A DNA stretch of 64,000 bases from Jiangella asiatica (GTDB lineage Bacteria > Actinomycetota > Actinomycetes > Jiangellales > Jiangellaceae), in contig NZ_SMKZ01000003.1 in assembly GCF_004349065.1 (NCBI RefSeq), positions 124,001-188,000 on the forward strand, given 5' to 3'. Positions within the stretch are counted from its first letter, which is position 1; each line of letters starts with the position of its first letter. Shown here piece by piece: positions 33,932-42,909 of the stretch. The notes below the pieces were generated by a model. That model was not told where the DNA came from. It saw nothing but the letters and a program-made list of their open reading frames with translations, and ran no database searches. The translations under genes and the position numbers were made by a program.

Positions 33932-35410
33932 TCACTGCGGCCATGAGCGCGCCAGCCATGCGTCCAGCTCGTGAGCCAGCTGCGCCTGCTTGGTCTTGAA
34001 CTCCGGGTCGTGTGCGAGGTTGACGTTCTCGCCGGGGTCGTCGGCGAGGTCGTAGAGGTACTCGTCGCCGTCCGGGTAGCGCGCGTACTTCCACTCCGGG
34101 CTGCGGATCATGAAGCTGCCCTCCGCCGCCTCCGTGGTGAGGCGCCGGCGGTGCATGGTGTTGGCCGGCAGCCGCTCGCAGTAGGAGTACGTCTCTTCGG
34201 ACCGGCTCGAGCCGGTCCCCGAGATACGCTCCACGAGGCTGCGACCCTCCACGTGGGAAGGGACGGGAACGCCGGCGAAGTCGAGCAGTGTCGGCATGAT
34301 GTCGACCAGGGAGGCCGCGGACGAGTCGACCAGTGGCCCGGCCGTTGCCCGCGGGTAGCTGACGATGAGCGGGATGCGCACGATCTCGTCGTAGAAGGCC
34401 GACGTGCTCTTCCAGATCATGCCGTGCTCGGCGGCCATGTCGCCGTGGTCGGCGAGAAAGACGACGACGGTGTCATCGCGCCGGCCGCTGGATTCCAGGG
34501 TGTCGAGGACTCTGCCGACCTGATCGTCCATGAGCCGGACCGAGGCGTAGTACACCCGAAGGAACTCGCGCAGCCCGTTCTCGCCGAGCGCGGCGGCGAG
34601 GTGATGGGACGGGTCACCGGAGAAGCGCGCCTCGCCGGTGCTCGTCGGGAGACCGATGTCCGCCGGATCGTAGAGCTCGTAGTAGGGCGACGGAACGATG
34701 TTCGGATCGTGCGGAGAGTTGAACGAGCAGGTGATCATGAAGGGTTCGGGGCCACTGCGTTGGATGCGCTCGACGGTGCGGCTGGCGACCATGTGGTCGA
34801 ACGTCTCCTCGACCGGGAGCTCCAGCCTTCCGATCTTCGCGACGAAGTCGCCGAACATGCTCTTGGTGCCGTCCTGCGACATCCGGTCGTGAACGCCGGC
34901 CATCGCCGGGTCGGTCAGGACCGGCATCGCCCAGCCGTACCAGTCCATCCACTCCGCTCGCGGACGTTCACGGACTCGGCGGAACACGTCCTCCATCTGC
35001 GCCGCGTAGGTCTGGTGCTCACCGAAGGTGTCCGAGTAGTACGGCAGGTCCTCGTCGGACAGGTGCCATTTCCCGTAGTGGTGCGTCGCGTACCCGTGCT
35101 CGTCGAGGAGCTTCTCCGTGGTGACGTCCGACGCCTTGATGCCCTCTTCGGTGGGCGGGCTGGGCATCGTCGGATAGTCCCGCCGGCCCACGTTGTGGAG
35201 GATTCCGTGCGTGTGGGGATAGACACCGGTGATGAGGGATGCCCTGCTGGGCGAGCACAGGACGGCCGGGCAGGTCGCCTCGGTGAAGGTCACCCCCGAC
35301 CGGGCGAGCCGATCGATGTTCGGTGTGCTGACAGGCCCGCCGTAGGTGCCCATCACCGAGGCGTTGAGCTGGTCGCAGACGATCAGGAGGATGCTGGGCG
35401 GTCGACGCAT
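33932..35410 (-). CDS. cytoplasmic sulfatase of cluster 4
   Basis: 492-aa sulfatase without a signal peptide. Formylglycine motif C52-S-P-S-R, metal Asp13 in the CDQLN form seen in choline-sulfatase and monoester-hydrolase-like branches rather than the usual DD pair, and late metal residues in FLADHGDMAAEHGM. Nine bases after the binding-protein gene in the same operon, so it should act on imported sulfated oligosaccharides or monosaccharides before the alpha-mannosidase. Confidence 0.9.
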   Translation of the reverse strand: MRRPPSILLIVCDQLNASVMGTYGGPVSTPNIDRLARSGVTFTEATCPAVLCSPSRASLITGVYPHTHGILHNVGRRDYPTMPSPPTEEGIKASDVTTEKLLDEHGYATHHYGKWHLSDEDLPYYSDTFGEHQTYAAQMEDVFRRVRERPRAEWMDWYGWAMPVLTDPAMAGVHDRMSQDGTKSMFGDFVAKIGRLELPVEETFDHMVASRTVERIQRSGPEPFMITCSFNSPHDPNIVPSPYYELYDPADIGLPTSTGEARFSGDPSHHLAAALGENGLREFLRVYYASVRLMDDQVGRVLDTLESSGRRDDTVVVFLADHGDMAAEHGMIWKSTSAFYDEIVRIPLIVSYPRATAGPLVDSSAASLVDIMPTLLDFAGVPVPSHVEGRSLVERISGTGSSRSEETYSYCERLPANTMHRRRLTTEAAEGSFMIRSPEWKYARYPDGDEYLYDLADDPGENVNLAHDPEFKTKQAQLAHELDAWLARSWPQ

Positions 35411-35419
35411 GGGACGTCC

Positions 35420-37231
35420 CTACCGATTCGCCGGCGTCAGGTTCTGGAGGATCTTGTGCGTGCTCTGCCACCAGGTGGGCGGCTGGACGTAGTTGTTGCT
35501 CTGGCTCGGCCAGCCCTCCCAGTAGTACGAGTCGAACGGCACGAGCTTCTTCGCCTGGGCGATGGGGATGAACGGCAGGTCGTCGAGCCATGCTCTGGCC
35601 GCGGCGACGACGTGGGTCTCGATCTGCGGGTCGTCGAGGGGGAGCTCGGCGAACCTGTCGACGTTCTCGCCGTACTGCTGGTTCGTCCAGCGCACCACGT
35701 TGCCGTTGGCTCGCTGACCCGGCGCCACGACCCAGCGGGGGTGATAGAGCTGCATCGACGACCACGGCTCGCTGACCGAGCCGCAGGCGCCCCAGTCGGT
35801 GACCGCTTCGTACTGCCCGTTCGCGACGTTGTCACTCCAGGTGGCGTACGCGAGGCCGTTGCTCGTCGCGTTGATGCCGACGCGCCTGAGCTGTTCGACG
35901 ATGACCTGGGCGATGCGTTTGATCTCGGTGATCTCGGACGGTGTGTCGATGCGCAGCTGCAGCGGCTGCCCGTCCTTCTCGTAGAACTCGCCGTTCTTGG
36001 TGTATCCCTTGCGTTCGAGGATCTCGATCGCTCGGTCGGGGTTGTGCTCCAGGAGCGGGTACTCCTCGAACAGGCCTTCGGACTCGAGGAGGTCGACGTA
36101 CTTGTCGAGCTGGGGATAGCTCGGGAAGAAGAAGCGTGCCGGCGTCGTCGCGCCCTCGTAGGCGATGGCGACGATCTCGTCCCGGTCGATCGCGTGGTTG
36201 ACCGCCCAGCGCAGTTCGCGGTCGTTCCATGGTTGAACGGTGTGGTTGAACGACAGCAGCCGCACGCAGGGGTCCACCCAGGAGTACGGTTCTTCGTCGA
36301 CCCAGGCGGCCGCGTACTCGTTTCGAGTCTGCAGGCTGATGAACGCACCGGCGGTGATGTCGGCGACGCTGTCCAGCTGGTGATCGGCTATGCGCGCGAC
36401 CCGCACCTCCTCGGTCTCGTTCGCCACCCACACCAGCCGTTCCGGTTCGGGCAGCTTCATCACCCCGGTCTCGGCGGCCCACCAGTCAGATCGCCGTTCG
36501 TAGATGAACTCCGTCGGGCTCGCCTTCGTCAGCCGGTACGGGCCGGTGAAGACCGGCCACGACCTCTCCTTGTCGAAGTTGGTGAACGTGAGCGGATCCT
36601 GGCCCTGCCAGATGTGCGCGGGAAGGATCGGCACACTGTTGGTGATCTTCACCGAGAAGTAGTCCAGCTGGAACCGCGGGTTCGGCCCGACCAGCTGGAA
36701 CTCGACCGTACGCGGGTCCACGGCGGTGACACTCTGCACCCACTGCTTCATGGGCGCGGAGTGGAGCAGCTCAGCCGGCCCGTTCCGGAGCAGGTCGATC
36801 GTGAAGACGACGTCGTCGGCATCGAAGGCTTCGCCGTCGGACCACAGCGCACCCTCGCGCAGGGTGAGTGTCCAGACATCGAGGGTGTCGTTCGGCTCGA
36901 AGCTCTCCCCGAGCCAGGGCTCGACCTCCTCGGTCTCGTGATTCAGGATGAACAGCGGCTCCAGCACGGCTTGGTGCAGTCCTTGCTGGATGTTCACGCC
37001 GGGCACCAGGGGGTTGAACAGCTCGGGTGAGTCGACCCTGCCGGTGGTGATGTCGAACATCACCGTCTTCGCGCGCAGCGAGTCGCCGGCCGGTCCGCCG
37101 CTGCTGTCCTGGCAGGCGCTCAGGATCGACGCCATCGACGTGCCGGCGATTCCTATGCCCACGCTTCGGACCAGGAATGTACGGCGGGAGAGCGACGCGT
37201 TCACGCCCCTCGGTGTTCTCTGCTTACTCAT
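35420..37231 (-). CDS. ABC transporter substrate-binding lipoprotein, family 5
   Basis: 603-aa binding protein. Tat motif SRRTFLVRS at about 15-23 and lipobox Cys40 (ILSAC). Family 5 features include WTLTLREGALWSDGEAFDAD and FTGPYRLTKASPTEF. The start at 37231 (MSKQRT) keeps the Tat motif close to the N-terminus and has AGGAG 11 bases upstream; an alternative ATG at 37261 overlaps the preceding stop (ATGA). Binding partner of the adjacent importer genes; the large size suits oligosaccharide ligands. Confidence 0.88.
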   Translation of the reverse strand: MSKQRTPRGVNASLSRRTFLVRSVGIGIAGTSMASILSACQDSSGGPAGDSLRAKTVMFDITTGRVDSPELFNPLVPGVNIQQGLHQAVLEPLFILNHETEEVEPWLGESFEPNDTLDVWTLTLREGALWSDGEAFDADDVVFTIDLLRNGPAELLHSAPMKQWVQSVTAVDPRTVEFQLVGPNPRFQLDYFSVKITNSVPILPAHIWQGQDPLTFTNFDKERSWPVFTGPYRLTKASPTEFIYERRSDWWAAETGVMKLPEPERLVWVANETEEVRVARIADHQLDSVADITAGAFISLQTRNEYAAAWVDEEPYSWVDPCVRLLSFNHTVQPWNDRELRWAVNHAIDRDEIVAIAYEGATTPARFFFPSYPQLDKYVDLLESEGLFEEYPLLEHNPDRAIEILERKGYTKNGEFYEKDGQPLQLRIDTPSEITEIKRIAQVIVEQLRRVGINATSNGLAYATWSDNVANGQYEAVTDWGACGSVSEPWSSMQLYHPRWVVAPGQRANGNVVRWTNQQYGENVDRFAELPLDDPQIETHVVAAARAWLDDLPFIPIAQAKKLVPFDSYYWEGWPSQSNNYVQPPTWWQSTHKILQNLTPANR

Positions 37232-37257
37232 CTCGAACCGCACTCCTCTCACCGGAC

Positions 37258-38082
37258 TCATCCGGCTTGGCTGTGGGGTTCCCTGTTCCACCTGATGCTG
37301 GGATCAGGTACGGGGATCGATCCGATCAACAACTTGGCGTACTCGTGCTGCGGATTCTCGATGACCTCTTGTGCGCGTCCCTGCTCGATGAGCTCGCCGC
37401 CGTAGAGGATGTAGATGTCGTCGCCTATCTGATAGGCCGTCGACAGGTCGTGCGTGATGTAGAGGAACGAGATCCCGCGTTCGTCACGCAGGCGCAACAT
37501 GACATCGAGGATCATCGCTCGCAGCGATGCGTCGACCATCGACACGGGCTCGTCCGCGACGATGAGCCGGGGTTTGAGGAGATAGGCCCGGGCCATCATG
37601 ATGCGCTGCCGCTGGCCACCGGAGAGCTGGTGGGGGTTCTTGTCGAGAACCTCCTCGCCGCGGATTCCGACGACATTGAGCGCTTCTTCTATCAGTTCTC
37701 TCGCCTCTGCCTTTGACTGGGCGAGACGGAAGCGCTTGATGAGGACATCGAAAAGGCGCCGGATGCGGTAGAACGGGTTGTAGACCCCGAACGGGTCCTG
37801 GAACACGGCCTGGACGTCGCGCCGGTACTCCAGTTGCTGAGACCTTGTCAGCGTCGCGATGTTCGTGCCGCGGTAGGAGATCGTGCCGGACGTGAGCTGG
37901 GTGAACCCCAGGATCGAGTTCGCGAGGGTTGTCTTTCCGCTGCCGCTTTCGCCAGCGATGCAGGCGATGGTCGCGGGCGATTCGTCGACCACGAGCGAGA
38001 CACCCTTGAGAGCCGCGGTCGTCTCGCCTCGGGAGTGGTAGGTCTTGGTCGCGTCTTCGACCTCGAGCAGCACGTCAGCCAC
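37258..38082 (-). CDS. ABC transporter ATPase, DppF type (cluster 4)
   Basis: 274-aa ATPase. GESGSGKTTLANS Walker A near residue 44, QLSGGQRQRIMMARA signature, LIVADEPVSMVD Walker B (Val-Ser-Met instead of the common Thr-Ser-Ala-Leu). GTG start, overlapping the partner ATPase by 8 bases. Lower similarity to the cluster 2 ATPases shows the two importers are not recent duplicates. Confidence 0.9.
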   Translation of the reverse strand: MADVLLEVEDATKTYHSRGETTAALKGVSLVVDESPATIACIAGESGSGKTTLANSILGFTQLTSGTISYRGTNIATLTRSQQLEYRRDVQAVFQDPFGVYNPFYRIRRLFDVLIKRFRLAQSKAEARELIEEALNVVGIRGEEVLDKNPHQLSGGQRQRIMMARAYLLKPRLIVADEPVSMVDASLRAMILDVMLRLRDERGISFLYITHDLSTAYQIGDDIYILYGGELIEQGRAQEVIENPQHEYAKLLIGSIPVPDPSIRWNREPHSQAG

Positions 38083-39046
38083 GGGGTATCACCTCTTCGC
38101 GTTCGCTGGCCTCGCCGCTCGTGCGCCTGTCGCTGTGCTCGTCGTCGAGAGCGACGAGGTGGCCGGGCGACACCTCGCGCAGCTCCGGCTTCGGCCGGGC
38201 GGTGGTGAGGTCCGGCCTCTGGAACTCCTTGACCACGAGCGGCTTGCGCTCAGTGATCGACGGGACCGAGGCGATGAGATGCCTGGTGTAGGCGTGGACG
38301 GGATTGGAGAACAGCTCGGCGACCGGTGCCACCTCGACGATGTTGCCGGCGTACATGACGGCGATGCGGTCGACCAGCTGGGCCTGGAGCGCCATGTCGT
38401 GTCCGACCAGGATCATCGAACTGTTCAGTTCCTCTTTCACCTTGAGCAACGTCTCCGCCACGGTCTTCTGCACGACGACGTCCAACGCACTCGTCGGCTC
38501 GTCCGCGATGATCAGAGACGGTCCGAGCGCGATGGCCATCGCGATGCACACTCGCTGCTTCATGCCGCCGGACAGCTCATGCGGATACATGCCGTACACC
38601 CGGGCCGGCAACCGCACCATGTCCAGGAGCGAGAGAACGCGCTGGCGGAGGGAGTCCTTCGTCTGCCTCCGATCGTGAGCCTCGATGGCGTCCTGGATCT
38701 GGTCGCCGATTCGCATGACGGGGTTCAGCGAGTTCATCGACCCCTGGGGGATGAGCGACACGTCCGTCCATCTGAGCTGTCGCAGCTGACGGCCGCCGGT
38801 GGAGAGGATGTCCACGCCGTTGAGGTGGATTCGTCCCGAGACGATCCGGCCGGGCGGGGTGATGAGGCGCAGGATCGCCATGGCGAGGGTCGATTTGCCC
38901 GACCCGGACTCGCCGACCAGTCCCAGCGTCTCGCCGCGGCTCACGGTGAGGTCGACACCGTTGACGGCGATCACCCGGCCGTAGTGGACATGGACGTCGT
39001 CGATGCGGAGCAATGGTTCGCCGCTTCGTGTCATGTCGCGCGTCAT
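38075..39046 (-). CDS. ABC transporter ATPase, DppD type (cluster 4)
   Basis: 323-aa ATPase with GESGSGKST Walker [17 protein letters not shown] signature and [14 protein letters not shown] Walker B; the Q-loop reads [13 protein letters not shown]. The C-terminus has an acidic/basic tail ([16 protein letters not shown]) without the Cys motif found in the cluster 2 homologue. Six bases after the permease gene, with a GGAGG-type site. Confidence 0.9.
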   Translation of the reverse strand: MTRDMTRSGEPLLRIDDVHVHYGRVIAVNGVDLTVSRGETLGLVGESGSGKSTLAMAILRLITPPGRIVSGRIHLNGVDILSTGGRQLRQLRWTDVSLIPQGSMNSLNPVMRIGDQIQDAIEAHDRRQTKDSLRQRVLSLLDMVRLPARVYGMYPHELSGGMKQRVCIAMAIALGPSLIIADEPTSALDVVVQKTVAETLLKVKEELNSSMILVGHDMALQAQLVDRIAVMYAGNIVEVAPVAELFSNPVHAYTRHLIASVPSITERKPLVVKEFQRPDLTTARPKPELREVSPGHLVALDDEHSDRRTSGEASEREEVIPRG

Positions 39047-39052
39047 GTGAGG

Positions 39053-39958
39053 TCACCTCCGTCCTCTGAGCCGTGGGTTGGCGACCTCGTCGAGCCCGGT
39101 GCTGATGAGGAAGAGGCCGACGAAGATGACGACGAGGATCACGGTGGGTAGGCCCCACCACCACCACATGCCGCGCAGGATCGCCGAGGACTGCAACGCG
39201 TTGTAGATCGTCATGCCCAGCGTGGGGATGCGTTGCGGGCCGAGCCCGAGAGACTCCAGGCCGACGGCGGCCAAGATGCCACCGGAGGTGGCGCCCACGA
39301 AAGCGGCCGCGAGATACGGCAGGAGATTCGGCATCATCTCCTTGAACATGATGTCGACGGTCGATGCGCCGGAGAGCCGGGCCATTCGGACGTAGCCGAG
39401 CTCTCGCATCGAGAGCACCTGTGCCCTGATGAGTCGCGTCGGCCCGGCCCAGGCGAACAGGGCGACGATGAAGGCCATCGTCGCGATGCCGATCTCGCGC
39501 ACGTAGGAGGAGATCACGATCAGGATCGCCAGTGCGGGTATGGTCAGCGCGGTGTCGGCAAGCGTCCGGATGACGGAGTCGATCCGGCCGCCGAGGTAGC
39601 CAGCGGAGAAGCCGAGCACGATTCCGATGACGATGCTGATGACCCCGACGATGAGGCCGATGCGCAGTGTCGCCGGCGCACCGGAGATCACCAGGGCGAG
39701 CATGTCGCGGCCGGAGTTCTCGGTGCCCAGCGGATGGTCCGAGCTGCCGCCGGCCTCCCAGAACGGCGGGAGGTTCAGCGGCGACGACGCGGCCGCGGAC
39801 AGCCGCGTGTCCCAGAACAGCGGACCGAGGACGCCGATCAGGACGATGACGAGAACCATGAGGGTCCCCACCATGAGCTTCGTGTTCCGCCATGGTGAGC
39901 GGGGACGCCGCGGCGTCGTTTCGGCGGGTGCGACCGTCTGCTGCACGGTGAGCGTCAT
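39053..39958 (-). CDS. ABC transporter permease, DppC type (cluster 4)
   Basis: 301-aa permease. HPLGTENSGRDMLALVISGA replaces the common GTD form near residue 80, and the EAA-loop region is seen before the C-terminal helices. The ATG overlaps the previous stop (ATGA), which fixes the start even though the frame is open far upstream. Confidence 0.9.
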   Translation of the reverse strand: MTLTVQQTVAPAETTPRRPRSPWRNTKLMVGTLMVLVIVLIGVLGPLFWDTRLSAAASSPLNLPPFWEAGGSSDHPLGTENSGRDMLALVISGAPATLRIGLIVGVISIVIGIVLGFSAGYLGGRIDSVIRTLADTALTIPALAILIVISSYVREIGIATMAFIVALFAWAGPTRLIRAQVLSMRELGYVRMARLSGASTVDIMFKEMMPNLLPYLAAAFVGATSGGILAAVGLESLGLGPQRIPTLGMTIYNALQSSAILRGMWWWWGLPTVILVVIFVGLFLISTGLDEVANPRLRGRR

Positions 39959-41025
39959 GTCGAACTCCGCTCGTACGTGATCCGCGGATCGAGCAATGGA
40001 TATATGAGGTCGACGACGAGTACCGCGGCGGCCGTCGTCAAGATCAGGATGAAGACGATGCCCTGGGTGACGGTGAAGTCGGAGTTGGACAGCGCGCGAA
40101 AGAGCAGCGAACCGGTTCCTGGATAGCCGAAGATGTACTCGACCAGCACGGTTCCGCCGACGATGTGGCCGAAGCTGAGCATGAGAGCCGTGAACTGCGG
40201 CAGGATCGCGTTGCGGATCTGGTAGCGAAAGAGAATCCGCAGCGGGTTCAAGCCCTTCGCCTGAGCGAGGGTGAGATAGTCCTCGCCCTCGATCGTGATC
40301 ATCATGCCGCGCATTCCCAGTGCCCAGAACCCCATGCTCCCGATCACGATGGACAGGGCCGGCAGGGTCCCGTGCTCGATCACGCTCGCGATGAAGTCCA
40401 CATTGAATCCGGGCATGGCGGTCGAGTCGTAGCCACCCGCGACCGGGAAGATCTCGAGTCCGAAGACGAAGAGATAGATCAGCAGCATTCCCAGGATGAA
40501 GAAGGGAATCGCCGTGAAGGTCAGCGTCAGCGGCAGGAGGAGGCGCAGCAGCGCCGGTGAGCGACGCCAGGCCATCAGCGCGCCGACGACCGTCCCGGCG
40601 ATGAAGGAGATGATCGTCGCGATGGTCAGCAGGCCGATCGTCCACGGGATCGCGTCGGCGATCATCGTCTCGACCTCGACGGGGAACTGCGACAGCGAGT
40701 ACCCGTAGTCGAAGGTGAGCATGTTCTTCAGGTACTGGGCGTACTGGATCAGCAGCGGATCATCGAGCCCGAACCGCTCCCGCCACGCCTCGATCATCCC
40801 GGCGCTGCCCTCGACGAACCCTGCCTGCTGGGTCAGCCGGGTCACCATCGCGCTGACGGGGTCGCCGGGCGCGAGTTGCGGGATCGCGAACATGATCGTC
40901 GCGCTGAGCCAGACGGTGAAGGCGAACATGCCCAGCCGCCTCCACAGATACCGCGCCGACACGCCCCGATAGGCGGTCGGCGTGACATCCGCTGCGGAAG
41001 CGTCTTCACGGTGCCTCGTCGCCAT
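39955..41025 (-). CDS. ABC transporter permease, DppB type (cluster 4)
   Basis: 356-aa permease, first gene of the seven-gene leftward operon. FAIPQLAPGDPVSAMV is the DppB N-terminal motif, and VEYIFGYPGTGSLLFRALSN the C-terminal one. ATG 41025 has GAGAGG about 9 bases upstream; a GTG three codons earlier is the alternative. The promoter overlaps a GGTATCG-type LacI operator. Confidence 0.9.
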   Translation of the reverse strand: MATRHREDASAADVTPTAYRGVSARYLWRRLGMFAFTVWLSATIMFAIPQLAPGDPVSAMVTRLTQQAGFVEGSAGMIEAWRERFGLDDPLLIQYAQYLKNMLTFDYGYSLSQFPVEVETMIADAIPWTIGLLTIATIISFIAGTVVGALMAWRRSPALLRLLLPLTLTFTAIPFFILGMLLIYLFVFGLEIFPVAGGYDSTAMPGFNVDFIASVIEHGTLPALSIVIGSMGFWALGMRGMMITIEGEDYLTLAQAKGLNPLRILFRYQIRNAILPQFTALMLSFGHIVGGTVLVEYIFGYPGTGSLLFRALSNSDFTVTQGIVFILILTTAAAVLVVDLIYPLLDPRITYERSST

Positions 41026-41054
41026 TGGCTTCACCTCTCCCGGATCGCACGCAA

Positions 41055-41095
41055 GGTATCGCTACCAATCTGTCGAGTCAATAGCGTCGTGCCAG
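41055..41095 (-). promoter_or_regulatory. leftward promoter and LacI-type operator of cluster 4
   Basis: On the minus strand TTGACT, 17 bp and TACCTT form a promoter whose -10 and spacer contain the near palindrome GGTATCGCTACC (41055-41066). It drives the importer-sulfatase operon. Confidence 0.65.
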
Positions 41096-41164
41096 TGGGC
41101 GGCATACATGCTGGGAAGAGGCGCCAACGTGATTTCATTCTTCCCCTCGGCGGTGACCCAAGCT

Positions 41165-41178
41165 AAGGTATCGATACC
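41165..41178 (+). promoter_or_regulatory. rightward promoter element and LacI-type operator of cluster 4
   Basis: GGTATCGATACC (41167-41178) is a perfect 12-bp palindrome centred on CG; TAAGGT (41165-41170) inside it fits a -10 hexamer for the rightward genes. It is 112 bp centre to centre from the leftward operator, and both flanks start AAGG on the same side. The repressor is most likely the LacI protein at 43887. Confidence 0.65.
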
Positions 41179-41199
41179 ACCCAGACTCGAGGTCAACTC

Positions 41200-42909
41200 A
41201 TGAGACATGTCCGCCGTTACGATCCGATGCCCACCTACCCGCCGGCCGGTGAGTCCGTCACGGTGGGGTGGGCGGACGCGGTCGCATCACTGCCGCGCGG
41301 GTCGACGACCCTGGCGGTCGAGGGACCGGCCATCGCGGACTGGCCCGCGGTGATCGACGGGCTCGCGCACGCCCTCGCACAGCGCGGGCAGCACGTCGCC
41401 ACCGTCGACATGGCCGACCGGTTCGTCTCGTGGGACGAGATCCTGAGGCGGACGGACTCTCCGGAGCTCGCTGGAGACCAGCACTTCGCGACGATCACGA
41501 CCAGCCGGCTGAGCGAGCTGCTCGGCGAGCTTCCGGACGAGGCCCCACCAGCGGACGGGATGCTCGTCGTGTTCGGCCCGGGTGCCGCGGAGGTCAGGCA
41601 CGACGTCCTGTGGTACGCCGACCTGCCCAAGCGTTACGCCGAAGCCGCGGTCACCGAAGGGACCGGACGCAACATCGGACAGCCGCGCACCGAGCGCTCG
41701 GGTACGACCAAACGGCTCTTCTACATCGACTGGCCACTGCTCGACCGTCACCGGGACTCGATGGCCGGGAGCATCGATCGATGGCTGGACGTGCAGGATC
41801 CGGGTGCCCCGGCGTCGGTGGACGGTGCGACGCTGCGCGCCACCATCGCCGGGCTCGCCGAACAGCCGTTCCGCACCCGGCCGACCTTCAACACCACGTC
41901 GTGGGGCGGCCACTGGGCACAGCGCGAGTTCGGGTTCAACCCGCAGGCACCCAACACCGCGCTCGGCTATGAGCTCATCGCGCCCGAGAGCGGGATACTC
42001 ATCGGGACCGCCGGCGGCCCCGCCGTCGAGGTGCCGTTCCAGCTGGCGGTCTCACTGCATCCCCGGCAGATCATGGGCGAGCGAGTGCACGGCACCTTCG
42101 GCACGTCGTTCCCGGTGCGCTTCGACTACCTCGACACCGTCGGCGGGCAGAGCCTCTCGGTCCACTGCCATCCGCAGTCCGACTACATGCGGAAGATCTT
42201 CGGCTGGCCGTACACCCAGCATGAGACGTACTACATCATGGTCGGCGGCGAGAACAGCGAGGTGTACCTCGGGCTGCGCGGCGACGTCGACGTGGACGCC
42301 TTTCACCGTGACGCACTGGACGCGCACCATCGCCGTCGGCCGTTCGACATCGAGCAGTACGTCCGGACGTTCCCGGCCGAGCCGCACCAGCTTTTCCTCA
42401 TCCCGGCGGGCACGCCGCACGGAAGCGGCAAGGGCAACGTCGTCCTCGAGGTCAGCGCCACGCCGTACCTGTACTCGTTGCGGTTCTACGACTGGTTGCG
42501 CCAGGACGAGCAGGGCAACAGCCGCCCCGTGCACATCTCCCACGCCTTCGCCAATCTCGACCTGCGCCGGCGCGGCGACGCCGTGTCGCGGGACCTCGTC
42601 CAGCCGGCGCGGACCCTGCGGCGGGGGGAGGGATGGCGTGAGGAGCTACTCGGCACCCTTCCGGAGATGTTCTACGAGGTGCGGCGCGTCGTCATCGAAC
42701 CGGGCGGTGCGGCGCGCGGCGACGCGTCCGCCGGCTTCCACGTGCTCAACGTGGTCGAAGGGGAGGGTGTCGTGGTCGAGACGGCGACCGGGCACAGCCA
42801 TGCCGTTGCCTATGCCGAAACGCTGTTGGTACCTGCCGCGGTCGGCGGCTACCGTCTCACTCCGCTCGGAACCGGTGACGTTCAGGTGGTCAAGGCGCTG
42901 GTGCGATGA
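41200..42909 (+). CDS. class I mannose-6-phosphate isomerase-like enzyme
   Basis: 569-aa cytoplasmic enzyme. The metal site of class I phosphomannose isomerases is visible: SVHCHPQSDYMRK (two His and a Gln), QHETYYIM (Glu) and PAGTPHGSGKG (His). It is longer than the usual 390 residues, with about 230 extra N-terminal residues whose P-loop-like ADWPAVIDGLAHAL section is not recognised. GAGG is seven bases before the ATG. First rightward gene of the divergon; would convert mannose-6-phosphate to fructose-6-phosphate, the exit from mannoside catabolism. Confidence 0.82.
   Translation: MRHVRRYDPMPTYPPAGESVTVGWADAVASLPRGSTTLAVEGPAIADWPAVIDGLAHALAQRGQHVATVDMADRFVSWDEILRRTDSPELAGDQHFATITTSRLSELLGELPDEAPPADGMLVVFGPGAAEVRHDVLWYADLPKRYAEAAVTEGTGRNIGQPRTERSGTTKRLFYIDWPLLDRHRDSMAGSIDRWLDVQDPGAPASVDGATLRATIAGLAEQPFRTRPTFNTTSWGGHWAQREFGFNPQAPNTALGYELIAPESGILIGTAGGPAVEVPFQLAVSLHPRQIMGERVHGTFGTSFPVRFDYLDTVGGQSLSVHCHPQSDYMRKIFGWPYTQHETYYIMVGGENSEVYLGLRGDVDVDAFHRDALDAHHRRRPFDIEQYVRTFPAEPHQLFLIPAGTPHGSGKGNVVLEVSATPYLYSLRFYDWLRQDEQGNSRPVHISHAFANLDLRRRGDAVSRDLVQPARTLRRGEGWREELLGTLPEMFYEVRRVVIEPGGAARGDASAGFHVLNVVEGEGVVVETATGHSHAVAYAETLLVPAAVGGYRLTPLGTGDVQVVKALVR

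Noticed and set aside
33971-37030. 1019-codon plus-strand open frame in cluster 4
   Set aside because: Opposite a sulfatase and a binding protein with all family motifs; its translation is Val/Arg/Asp-rich shadow sequence.
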